The notes beneath the pieces were generated by a model. It was given only the letters and a program-made list of their open reading frames with translations. It was not told the DNA's origin and did no database searches. Positions 24,024-31,796 of a DNA stretch of 33,375 nucleotides are shown here, one piece after another (positions within the stretch are counted from its first letter, which is position 1; each line of letters starts with the position of its first letter). Made by a program: the position numbers and the translations under genes. The stretch covers positions 1-33,375 of the forward strand of contig DASPOF010000140.1 of the NCBI GenBank assembly GCA_035626155.1. Reading direction: 5' to 3'. The DNA is from DASPOF01 sp035626155. GTDB lineage: Bacteria > Desulfobacterota > Binatia > Binatales > Binataceae.

Positions 24024-25280
24024 TCAGGTCTCCCGGCCGGCGGCGATCGTGGACGCCGCCTGGTCTTCGGGCACTTCGCGCTGCTCGCTCTTGAGAAGGT
24101 CGCGAACCTGCACCACGCCATGGGCAAGCTCGTGATCGCCAACTATCACGGCAAAACGCGCTCCGATCCTGGCCGCGCGCCCGAGCAGCGCCTTGAGCTT
24201 GCGCTCGGGCGAAAGGACCTCGACACGCAGCCCTGAGCCGCGAAGATTGCGCGCGAGCACCGCCGAGTGGCGTATCGCCGCATCGCCCAGCGCGATCACC
24301 GCCGCATCGGGCGCCCAGCCCGGCATGCGATTGGCCGCTTCCAGAGCCAGCGCCATCCGATCGACGCCGATTCCGAATCCAATTCCCGGCACCGGCGCGC
24401 CGCCCATCGCCTCGACCAGGCCATCATAGCGTCCGCCCCCGACCACAGTGCTCTGCGCGCCCAGCCCCGGCGCCATCACCTCGAACGTCGTCCGCGTATA
24501 GTAATCGAGCCCGCGCACCAGGCGCGGATTTACCCGATACGCGATGCCCGCGGCGCCGAGCAGTTCCTGGACGGTCGCGAAGTGCTTGCGGCACTCCTCG
24601 CAGAGGAAATCGATGCTGCGCGGGGCCGACTCGGCAACCTCCACGTCCACCTTGCAGTCGAGCAGCCGGAGCGGATTGCGGTCGAGACGGCGGTGGCAGT
24701 CCTCGCACAGTTCATCGAGATGCGCGTGGCCGAACTCCAGCAAAGCCGCGCGGTACGCCGGCCGGCATCGCGGGCATCCGATCGAGTTGATCTCAAAACT
24801 AAGAGTAAGCCCGAGGTCGCGGCGGAGATCGTCGATCATTATCAGCAGTTCCGCATCGCACCCCGGATCCGCGCGCCCGAACACCTCGACGCCGAATTGG
24901 AAGTGCTGGCGGTAGCGCCCCTTTTGCGGGCGGTCGCGCCTGAAGACCGGACCGGTGTAGAAGAAGCGCTGCTCGGGATCGCTGCGGTCCAGGCCGGCCT
25001 CGATGTACGCGCGCACGACCCCGGGGGTGCCCTCCGGCCGAAGCGCCACCGTGGTGCGCGCCTCGTCGCTGTCCTGAAAGACGTACATTTGCTTTTCGAC
25101 GATGTCCGAAGTCTCGCCGCTCGTGCGCCGGTAGAGATCGCCGCGCTCGAGCAACGGGACGCGGATTTCGCTGAACCCGTAACGGGCGGCGAGCGTCCGC
25201 GCCCGCTCCTCGACGAGGCTCATCGCGCGCGCATCGGCGCCGATAAGGTCCCTGAAGCCCCTGAGACGTGTCAGTTCCAA
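24024..25280 (-). CDS. hisS: Histidyl-tRNA synthetase
   Basis: The protein is 418 residues from a TTG at 25280, 22 bases after the deacetylase stop. The frame runs upstream to 25379, but that part overlaps the deacetylase gene and is not HisRS-like, whereas LTRLRGFRDLIG is the normal start. Class II motif 2 is in ALRPEGTPGVVRAYIEAG, then FRRDRPQKGRYRQFQ-like residues. The histidine-specific block is RGLDYYTRTTFE, and motif 3 lies in GIGFGIGVDRMALAL. A cysteine-rich insertion (CPRCRPAYR, LCEDCHRRL, LDCK, LCEECRKHF) is of the type seen in many bacterial HisRS. It charges tRNA-His. hisS-aspS adjacency is common in bacteria. Confidence 0.95.
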   Translation of the reverse strand: MELTRLRGFRDLIGADARAMSLVEERARTLAARYGFSEIRVPLLERGDLYRRTSGETSDIVEKQMYVFQDSDEARTTVALRPEGTPGVVRAYIEAGLDRSDPEQRFFYTGPVFRRDRPQKGRYRQHFQFGVEVFGRADPGCDAELLIMIDDLRRDLGLTLSFEINSIGCPRCRPAYRAALLEFGHAHLDELCEDCHRRLDRNPLRLLDCKVDVEVAESAPRSIDFLCEECRKHFATVQELLGAAGIAYRVNPRLVRGLDYYTRTTFEVMAPGLGAQSTVVGGGRYDGLVEAMGGAPVPGIGFGIGVDRMALALEAANRMPGWAPDAAVIALGDAAIRHSAVLARNLRGSGLRVEVLSPERKLKALLGRAARIGARFAVIVGDHELAHGVVQVRDLLKSEQREVPEDQAASTIAAGRET

Positions 25281-25302
25281 GATTGCACTCGCAAGCCGGC
25301 GG

Positions 25303-26202
25303 TCACGCGCGTGCCGTGCCGTTGCGCATCGCGTCGCGAAGCTCGCGGTAACCGATGCGCTGGATGCCGTTTTCGGCAAGCAGCCGGCGCGCCTTGTCGG
25401 AGGTGAAAAATCGCAAGTCAGCCTCGCGTTGGCGGCCGTCGCGCGTGCAGCTCATCAGCTCCTCGCGCGCTACCGCCGGATGACAATAAATTTCGGAGAT
25501 GCCCGGGGGCAGACCGCGTATCACTTGCGTCCAGTACCCGTCGGTCGTCTCGGGGTTTGGCGCTCCGCCCACGTGGAAACCGTCGGGGTACAGGATGCCG
25601 TCGCGGTCGAGACCGCTCAGGATCGCGCCAAATTCCATCTGGCGCATCATGACGCGCGGCGTGATTCGCAGCGGCAGCCGGTAATCGCGCGCAAGCCGCC
25701 AGTACAGCTCGTGATAATCGGCGCGCAGTTGAAGCGGACCCATGTGGCAGTCGATGTGAGTCACATCGATTCCCGCCGCGAGCGCCTTTTCGATCTGCGC
25801 GCGCAATTCCGCCTCGGCCTCATCGAGACGGTCATTGGCGAACACCTCCGGAACGTCGCGCCACAGGTATCCTCGCGCGTCCACCAGCGACGGCACCGCC
25901 TTGGGACCGAGCACCGGCCCCCATTTGTAGTTCTCCCACTCGGAGGTCAACGTCAGATGCACCCCGAGGTCGGCTCCGGGATTGGAGCGGCCGAACGCGG
26001 CGGCCTCCTCGAACCACGGGCAGGTCACCAGGATAGTCGATGAGGTGAACACGCCCTCGGTCAGGCCTCTGATCACGCCCTCGTTCTGGTCGTGGCACAT
26101 CCCGAAGTCGTCGGCGTTGATCATGAGCAGGCGCGCATCGGCGCGGTAGCCGAGACGCTCGGCAGTTGAGAGATCGACCTGTGATTGCGATGACTCCGCC
26201 AT
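25303..26202 (-). CDS. YdjC/ChbG-like carbohydrate deacetylase family protein
   Basis: The protein is 299 residues. It has the metal-site motifs of YdjC/ChbG/HpnK deacetylases: LMINADDFG with Asp31/Asp32, LGVHLTL with His82, and VTHIDCHMG with His149 and His153. EIYCHPA occurs near the C terminus. These enzymes are metal-dependent and remove N-acetyl groups from mono- or oligosaccharides (for example chitooligosaccharides), or deacetylate an amino-sugar hopanoid. There is no signal peptide, so it is probably cytosolic. The substrate is unknown. It heads the deacetylase-hisS-aspS-lipoprotein run and is separated from the thiolase genes upstream by a strong terminator. Confidence 0.87.
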   Translation of the reverse strand: MAESSQSQVDLSTAERLGYRADARLLMINADDFGMCHDQNEGVIRGLTEGVFTSSTILVTCPWFEEAAAFGRSNPGADLGVHLTLTSEWENYKWGPVLGPKAVPSLVDARGYLWRDVPEVFANDRLDEAEAELRAQIEKALAAGIDVTHIDCHMGPLQLRADYHELYWRLARDYRLPLRITPRVMMRQMEFGAILSGLDRDGILYPDGFHVGGAPNPETTDGYWTQVIRGLPPGISEIYCHPAVAREELMSCTRDGRQREADLRFFTSDKARRLLAENGIQRIGYRELRDAMRNGTARA

Positions 26203-26231
26203 AGTACTTTCAAATTTAGCCAGCGCTTCTC

Positions 26232-26265
26232 GAAAGAAAAAGGGCCGCCTCTTCAGGCGGCCCTT
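26232..26265 (-). terminator. Intrinsic terminator of the DUF35-thiolase operon
   Basis: On the leftward strand the stem AAGGGCCGCC / GGCGGCCCTT with loop TGAAGA is followed by TTTTTCTTTC. This is a classic GC-rich hairpin plus U-tract, 30 bases past the thiolase stop. Confidence 0.9.
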
Positions 26266-26295
26266 CTTCGGCCGTTCAGGAGGTCAGATTCCCGG

Positions 26296-27462
26296 CTAAA
26301 TCGTCAGGACATTTATCGTACAGGCCGACCCGAGCCCGATCACGTGGGCCTGGCCTGCCTTCGCGTTGGGCACCTGCCGATCCTTGCAACGCTCATCCTG
26401 AGTGAGATGCCACACGACCTCGCAGATGTTCGCGACGCCGGTTGCGCCGAGCGGATGCCCCTTGGAGAGGAGGCCGCCCGATACGTTGACCGGGGCCTTG
26501 CCGCCGAGGTCGGGATGCTTGCCGCCGCCCTCGTCGATGAACTTCCCTGCCTCGCCTTCGCCGCACAGGAAGAGGTTCTCGTAGTGAACCAGCTCGGCCG
26601 TTGCGAAGCAGTCATGGAGCTCGGTCAGGGCGATATCCTTGGGGCCGATACCCGCCTTCTCATAGGCAATCTTCGCGGCGCGCTTGGTGAGCGTGCTCAC
26701 ATCCTGGAGCGTGAGGTCGCGATCGGTCCACGGATCCGAGGTGAGCACGGAAGCGGCGATGCGCGGACGCTTGCGGCCGCCCGCGAGCTGTTTCAGCTTC
26801 TCCTCGGAAACCAGGACCGCAGCCGCCGCGCCGTCGCCGGTCGGGCAGCACATATAGAGCGTGTTCGGGTACGCGATCATGCGGGCGTTCATCACGTCCT
26901 CGAGCGATACCTCATTGCGGTACTGCGAGAACGGATTCTTCGTCGCATGCTTATGGGACTTCACCGAGATCTTGGCGAAGTGCTCCATCGTGGTGCCGTA
27001 CTTGCGCATATGCTCGATGCCGGCCTTGCCAAACACCGCGGGCATCGTACCCGAGCCGAGCCTGGCCTCGGTGATGTAGGCCGGATCCATGCCGGGCCCT
27101 CCGGCGCCGCCAAGCAACCCGGCCTTGCCCATCTGCTCGACGCCGACCGCCAGGGTTACGTCAAACATTCCCGAAGCGACCGACATGTACGCCTCGCGGA
27201 AGGCCGTCGAGCCGGTTGCACAGGCGTTGGAGACGTTGACTACGGGGATTCCGGTCTGGCCGACCTGTTGCAAAATTCTCTGGCCGACCATGCCGCTGCT
27301 CTGCTGGAGATTCCCGCACGCCATCATCTCGATGTCCTGGATTCTGATTCCCGCATCCTTGAGGGCAAGCAGAATCGCGTCGGCGCCGAGAATCGGAACG
27401 GTTTTCTCAGGAAAACGCCCGAACTTGATCATCCCGGTACCAAGAACATAAACGTTTCGCAT
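26296..27462 (-). CDS. Thiolase-family protein (SCP-X/lipid-transfer type acyl-CoA thiolase)
   Basis: The protein is 388 residues, beginning MRNVYVLGTGMIKFGRFPE. The nucleophilic Cys81 is in NVSNACATGS, His283 in TELHDCFA, His336 in LLSKGHPLGATG, and the second Cys381 in GLGSACTINVL. The ELHDCF form and the overall length mark the SCP-X/Ltp2-like thiolases rather than classical FadA. Such enzymes cleave or condense 3-ketoacyl-CoA or related beta-hydroxyacyl-CoA compounds; Ltp2 homologues act as aldolases on steroid side chains together with DUF35 proteins. A strong AGGAGG precedes the start. The DUF35 gene lies 74 bases upstream, pointing to a two-subunit complex. The actual substrate is unknown. 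Confidence 0.9.
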   Translation of the reverse strand: MRNVYVLGTGMIKFGRFPEKTVPILGADAILLALKDAGIRIQDIEMMACGNLQQSSGMVGQRILQQVGQTGIPVVNVSNACATGSTAFREAYMSVASGMFDVTLAVGVEQMGKAGLLGGAGGPGMDPAYITEARLGSGTMPAVFGKAGIEHMRKYGTTMEHFAKISVKSHKHATKNPFSQYRNEVSLEDVMNARMIAYPNTLYMCCPTGDGAAAAVLVSEEKLKQLAGGRKRPRIAASVLTSDPWTDRDLTLQDVSTLTKRAAKIAYEKAGIGPKDIALTELHDCFATAELVHYENLFLCGEGEAGKFIDEGGGKHPDLGGKAPVNVSGGLLSKGHPLGATGVANICEVVWHLTQDERCKDRQVPNAKAGQAHVIGLGSACTINVLTI

Positions 27463-27536
27463 ATCAGATCCTCCTGGCGGCGCTGCGCGCGGCAGAGTCC
27501 GTCGCCTTAATTTTGTGGCGCTAGCACTCCGCGCCT

Positions 27537-27980
27537 TTAATTCTTGCTCGGCCGGTACTGAAAGGCCACCACGTCATGACCCTCGCGATCCTTCGCGACC
27601 ACGCTGGTCACCAATTCAACCGGCAGATCAAACGCCGCTTTGGGATTCTTCTGGAGCGACTCGGGATCCACGTCCACCAACGTGCCGCGGACGCTGATGC
27701 CTTCGGGCAAATCCACGATCACCGAGGTGTACGGCGTCTTGATTCCCGGAAACGACTGGTGAACCACCGAAAAGACCCACACCTTGCCCTTGTTGGACAA
27801 CTTGACCTTCTCGAATTTTTCACTCGCGCCGCACTTCGAGCACGCGGCTCGCTTCGGATCCAAATATAGCGCCCCGCATGCGGCGCACTTGGTTCCTTCG
27901 AGATAGGGCTGGGGACCGAGCTTGAGATATGGGACGATCGGTCGCGGTCCCGTGTCAGCTGCTTGCGCCTGCTCAGGCAT
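27537..27980 (-). CDS. DUF35 zinc-ribbon/OB-fold acyl-CoA-associated protein
   Basis: The protein is 147 residues from the ATG at 27980, preceded by GGAGGG; an in-frame upstream extension to 28094 covers the probable promoter and was rejected. A rubredoxin-like zinc ribbon has Cys32, Cys35, Cys47 and Cys50. It is followed by an OB-fold (KGKVWVFSVVHQSFPGIKTPY, SVIVDLPEG, RGTLVDVD). This is the layout of DUF35/ChsH2 partners of thiolases. In known complexes they bridge or help bind acyl-CoA and are needed for thiolase activity. It immediately precedes the thiolase gene. Confidence 0.9.
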   Translation of the reverse strand: MPEQAQAADTGPRPIVPYLKLGPQPYLEGTKCAACGALYLDPKRAACSKCGASEKFEKVKLSNKGKVWVFSVVHQSFPGIKTPYTSVIVDLPEGISVRGTLVDVDPESLQKNPKAAFDLPVELVTSVVAKDREGHDVVAFQYRPSKN

Positions 27981-28064
27981 AAATTTTCCCTCCGGATCGA
28001 CGAGATTCAAATAAGAGCGACTAAACCCCGGAACTGCCGGAATGTCGTCCTTCCTGTTTGCGCG

Positions 28065-28094
28065 TACTCTCCCACAGCCGTCCGATTTCGTCAA
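28065..28094 (-). promoter_or_regulatory. Weak candidate promoter of the DUF35-thiolase pair
   Basis: Leftward TTGACG (28094-28089) is followed after 18 bases by AGAGTA (28070-28065). The -35 matches consensus at 5 of 6 positions, the -10 poorly. It lies about 85 bases before the DUF35 start in the only sizeable gap of this region. Confidence 0.3.
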
Positions 28095-28133
28095 CCGCGC
28101 GTAGGCCGGGGGCGAGGCCGCCAGTTCGCGCGG

Positions 28134-28874
28134 CTACCCCAATTTCCGGGCGAGCAAATCGGTCAGTTTCTGGAAGGCGCGATCGGCCTGCTTCGGGTTA
28201 TAGGCCGGAGTCTGCGGCACGGTCCAGCCGTGATAGGCGCCCTCATAGATCTCGCTTTCGTACTTGCCGCCCCACGCATCGAGCGCGCGATCGAGTTTTT
28301 CGATCGCCTCCGCCGGCATGCTCCGGTCCTCGATCGCATGACCGAAGTACAGAGCCGCCTTGACCCGCGGCAGAACCAGATGCGGGCTTGCAGGCGAATC
28401 GGTGAACAGGCCGCCGCCGTGGAATGACGCCGCCGCGGCGATTTTTGCCGGCCGCACCGCCGCCGTGCGCACCGCCATGCTGCCCGTGAAGCAGTAGCCG
28501 ACGACGCCCATCACGCCCCCGTTCGCCGCGGGATGCGCCCCCAGGAAATCGACGTACGCCGCGCCGTCGCGCTCCATCGCCTCCGGTGTCAGCGGGCCTG
28601 CCAGCTCGGCGAACCGCTTCATCGTTCGCTCGTCCCCCATGGCCGGCGTGAAGTCGAACATCGGCGGCCGTCCGGTTCGATAGAAAACGTTGGGCAACAG
28701 CACGGCGTATCCCTTGTCGGCAAGCCGCCGCGCCATATCCTGCTGCGCCGGGCGAATGCCTCCGATATCGGTCAAATGGATGACGCCGGGCAGGCGGCGC
28801 GAGCCTTCGGGCCGGTAAAGAAACCCATCGGCCGTCCCGTCAGCCGTGCGAATCTCGACTGCTTCCTCGATCAT
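28134..28874 (-). CDS. Dienelactone hydrolase family protein
   Basis: The protein is 246 residues from the ATG at 28874, with GGGAGG 7 bases upstream; the open frame runs 28 codons further. The alpha/beta hydrolase fold has VIHLTDIGGIRP as its early oxyanion strand. The nucleophile elbow is GYCFTGS with Cys128, the acid is Asp183 in IEDRSMP, and the base is His215 in YHGWTVP. This Cys-Asp-His triad is the dienelactone hydrolase type (PF01738). Typical members hydrolyse dienelactones from aromatic degradation, but most homologues have unknown esters as substrates. It is a cytosolic stand-alone gene between comEC and the DUF35-thiolase pair. Confidence 0.9.
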   Translation of the reverse strand: MIEEAVEIRTADGTADGFLYRPEGSRRLPGVIHLTDIGGIRPAQQDMARRLADKGYAVLLPNVFYRTGRPPMFDFTPAMGDERTMKRFAELAGPLTPEAMERDGAAYVDFLGAHPAANGGVMGVVGYCFTGSMAVRTAAVRPAKIAAAASFHGGGLFTDSPASPHLVLPRVKAALYFGHAIEDRSMPAEAIEKLDRALDAWGGKYESEIYEGAYHGWTVPQTPAYNPKQADRAFQKLTDLLARKLG

Positions 28875-28997
28875 CGTTCCCTCCCGGCCGATGTTGCGCG
28901 AAGAGACCGCTCGCCCTCGGCGCGTTTGATATACCACACGCGATCGAAAACGCTCCACGAAAGGGCGAGGTTCCGCTCGAACCGGCGGCAGAGCGTT

Positions 28998-31589
28998 TCA
29001 GCGCCCGCCTCTCTCCGTTCGCGATCCGATTCGCACCTCCTTTCCGCTATGACTGCGGACCGTCGCGCCCTCGCGGCTCACATCCGCTGTGACCGCGCCG
29101 TCGGCGTCGGTCCGCAAGACGAGCGCGCCCGAATCGCGATACCGCTCGACCACGCCCTGCGACGGGAAATGGAACCGGTTCAGGTATCCATCCGAGATCA
29201 CCGCGACCGCGGGCCGAACCGCCTCGACGAAATCCGCGCTCGATGAAGTCGCGCTGCCATGATGCGGCGCCTTGAGCACGACGGCATGAAGGTCCGCGCC
29301 GCGCGCGAGCATCGTCTGCTCGGCCGGCATTTCGATATCGCCGGTAAACAGCAGCGACATCGCACCGAACCCCAGCCGCAGCACCATCGAACTGTTGTTC
29401 CGCGTCACTGCGTTGCCGCTGTCGGGATTGAGCGCGGCGATGGAGACGCCGCCGATTGCGGCGTCTGGCATCGAGTCATCGACCAGCTTCGTGCGCACGC
29501 GCTCGCGGCTCAGCGTCGCCAGCAGCGCCGCGTACCTGACATCCGCGCTTGGCGTCCGCACCGCCCAGAACTCCCGCGGAGAAAAATTCTCGGCGATGTA
29601 CGCGAAGCCGCCGAAATGGTCGAGGTCGGGATGGCTCAGCACCAGGTAATCGACGGTCATGATCTTGCGCGACCACAGGTACGGAGCGACCGCCCGCTCG
29701 CCGTAGTCGTAGCCCGGATACGCGCCGCCCGCGTCGATCAACATCACGCGAGAGCCCGGAAATCGCACCACCGCCGCATCGCCCTCCCCCACCGAAAGGA
29801 AGGTGACGCGCAAATCGGGATTCAAGCACCGGTCGCGAACCCACCACGCCGCGTCGGCTCCCAGTGCGACCGCGAGCGCGATCGCCAACGCGCCCCGCGC
29901 CCCGAGCCGGCGCCATCCTTGCGAGGAGATCTCCGAGGGCTTCTCGGCTCCTTCCACCGCCCCGCTCGTCCGGGGCTTCGGTGTGGGCGGAAGCGGCGCA
30001 GTCAGCCAAAGAAGGAGCAGGCCGTAAGCAATCGAAAGTTCGATCATCGTCGGCGTGAATGCGTGGTACCACGCCCCGGGCCATTCGATGAACCATCCTG
30101 CAAGCCAGTTGCTCATACCGAGCAGCAGTCCCGCGACATGCAGCAGCGCGCGCGCGGGCGCGGCCCACACGAAACTCAACGCCGATGCGGCGAGACCCGT
30201 CACCGTCGCGCTGAAGCCCATGATCGGCACGACGACCGCGTTCGCGGCGACGCCCACCGTGGAAAATTGGTTGAAGTGATACGCGGTCAGCGGCGACGTC
30301 CCGAGGAGAGCCCAGAACGAGACCCCAAAGTAGCCGAATATCCCCTCCGCGTTCTTCCACGCGCGCGAGCGGCCCTCGCCTCGAAGACGGCCTCGGCGGC
30401 TCGCGCGATCGAACCAGGCCGCAAACCGGCGCATCCCGAGCACGATCGCGGTTACCGACGCGAATGAAAGCTGGAAGCCGATGTCCGCGGTCGAGCCGGG
30501 CAGCGCGAGGCAGATCACGATCGCGGCCAGCGCGAGGCTCGCGAGCGCCTCGCGCGCCCGGTCGATCATCACCGCGCACATGTACGCAAGCACCATCACC
30601 AGCGCGCGCGAGGTTGAAACGTGATTCCCCGCGATCGCCGCGTACCCGCACACCGCGATCGACGCGGCCAGCGCGGCAATCTTGTTCGCGTAGCCGCGCG
30701 CAGAAAGGCCCGGCGAAAGCATCATCAGGAGCCGCACCAGGGCGAATGCCGCCGCGGCGACGAAGCTCAGATGCAATCCCGAGATGACCAGCAGATGCGC
30801 CATCCCAGTGCGCGCGAACGTGTTGCGAAGATCGTCCTCAATTTCGCCGCGGTCCCCGATTACCAGCGCGCGCATCTCGGCGCGCTCGGGGAAAGGAAGG
30901 TTCTTATCGATGAATTCGCCGATCCGCAGCCGAATCGCCTCGATCGCGCTCGCCGGAAATCGCGCACGATGGCCCAGCCGCACAAGGCCCGGCGTGCCGA
31001 TCGAGCCCTCGGGCGCGGTCATCGTAGCAGCGATTCCCTGGCGCGCCATGAAACCCTCGTAATCGAACTCGCCCGGATTGCCGTCGTTGCGCGGGAAACG
31101 AATCCTGGCGGTAACGCGCAACTCATCGCCGACGCGAAACGCCGCCGGGTCGAGAACCGCGACGCGAACCGTCCCCGATGATGGCGCGAGCGGAGCGCCA
31201 GCGGCCCCAGCCCGATTCACGCTGACGTACAGGCGCGTGCGCTCGGGCAGGTCCTCGGGCTCGCGGATGACGGTGCCCTCGATCGTGATTCTGGCGCCGT
31301 CGGCGAACGCGCGCAGTTTAGGCGCGTTGTATGCCGGATCGAGAAGATTTCGGACCGGGACAGTCGCTGCGGCCGCGATCGCCACGAGCGCAATCGCGGT
31401 CCCCAACGATCGGAGCGAAGCGAGGAATGCGATCAGCGCGGCTGCTGAGAGCGCCGCTACCAGCCACGGGGCAACGAAGATTCGGAAGTTGCCCAGCCCG
31501 TCTCCGAGCGCAATCGCGATCGCGACCAGGTAAATCGGCGCAATTCGCTCGAACCAGCGCCGGGCGGGCAAGGCTTGAGCCCCTCGCAT
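28998..31589 (-). CDS. comEC: ComEC/Rec2 DNA internalisation protein
   Basis: The 863-residue polytopic protein has the full three-part layout. Residues about 30-200 are early membrane helices and the DUF4131 OB-like domain (ITIEGTVIREPEDLP, FPRNDGNPGEFDYEGFM). Residues about 230-520 are the competence domain (HLLVISGLHLSFVA, GNHVSTSRA, DIGFQLSFASV). Residues about 610-840 are a metallo-beta-lactamase-like domain with VGEGDAAVV, SHPDLDHFGG, LLFTGD and KAPHHGS. ComEC forms the inner-membrane channel for single-stranded DNA in natural transformation. The MBL domain, with an apparently intact metal site, may be the nuclease. The gene lies 207 bases after uvrC. No other competence genes are in the window. 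Confidence 0.95.
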   Translation of the reverse strand: MRGAQALPARRWFERIAPIYLVAIAIALGDGLGNFRIFVAPWLVAALSAAALIAFLASLRSLGTAIALVAIAAAATVPVRNLLDPAYNAPKLRAFADGARITIEGTVIREPEDLPERTRLYVSVNRAGAAGAPLAPSSGTVRVAVLDPAAFRVGDELRVTARIRFPRNDGNPGEFDYEGFMARQGIAATMTAPEGSIGTPGLVRLGHRARFPASAIEAIRLRIGEFIDKNLPFPERAEMRALVIGDRGEIEDDLRNTFARTGMAHLLVISGLHLSFVAAAAFALVRLLMMLSPGLSARGYANKIAALAASIAVCGYAAIAGNHVSTSRALVMVLAYMCAVMIDRAREALASLALAAIVICLALPGSTADIGFQLSFASVTAIVLGMRRFAAWFDRASRRGRLRGEGRSRAWKNAEGIFGYFGVSFWALLGTSPLTAYHFNQFSTVGVAANAVVVPIMGFSATVTGLAASALSFVWAAPARALLHVAGLLLGMSNWLAGWFIEWPGAWYHAFTPTMIELSIAYGLLLLWLTAPLPPTPKPRTSGAVEGAEKPSEISSQGWRRLGARGALAIALAVALGADAAWWVRDRCLNPDLRVTFLSVGEGDAAVVRFPGSRVMLIDAGGAYPGYDYGERAVAPYLWSRKIMTVDYLVLSHPDLDHFGGFAYIAENFSPREFWAVRTPSADVRYAALLATLSRERVRTKLVDDSMPDAAIGGVSIAALNPDSGNAVTRNNSSMVLRLGFGAMSLLFTGDIEMPAEQTMLARGADLHAVVLKAPHHGSATSSSADFVEAVRPAVAVISDGYLNRFHFPSQGVVERYRDSGALVLRTDADGAVTADVSREGATVRSHSGKEVRIGSRTERGGR

Positions 31590-31796
31590 CGCGCCCGGCG
31601 GGTTTACCCCGCCTGCGCGGTGGCCCGCCGCCCCTGCAATGGGTGCCGCGACGATGGCGTGACCCCCCTTTTTCTTCGGCGCCCAGCCGCGACGCAGTCG
31701 AAGCGCGATTACAGCGCCGTTCTCAAAATCCTGCTTAAGCGCCGGCCTGGCCGATTATGCGCCCGAAGCCGCGCGGTCTTCCAGCCGGATGCCCCG

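Noticed and set aside
26344..27510. A 388-codon frame antisense to the thiolase
   Set aside because: Its length mirrors the thiolase exactly as expected for a GC-rich shadow frame, and no protein family is visible.
27981..28094. N-terminal extension of the DUF35 protein
   Set aside because: A strong GGAGGG lies before the ATG at 27980, and the extension covers the likely promoter region.
29259..30467. A 402-codon frame antisense to comEC
   Set aside because: The product is Arg/His/Gln-rich and has no hydrophobic or catalytic pattern; comEC opposite is complete.
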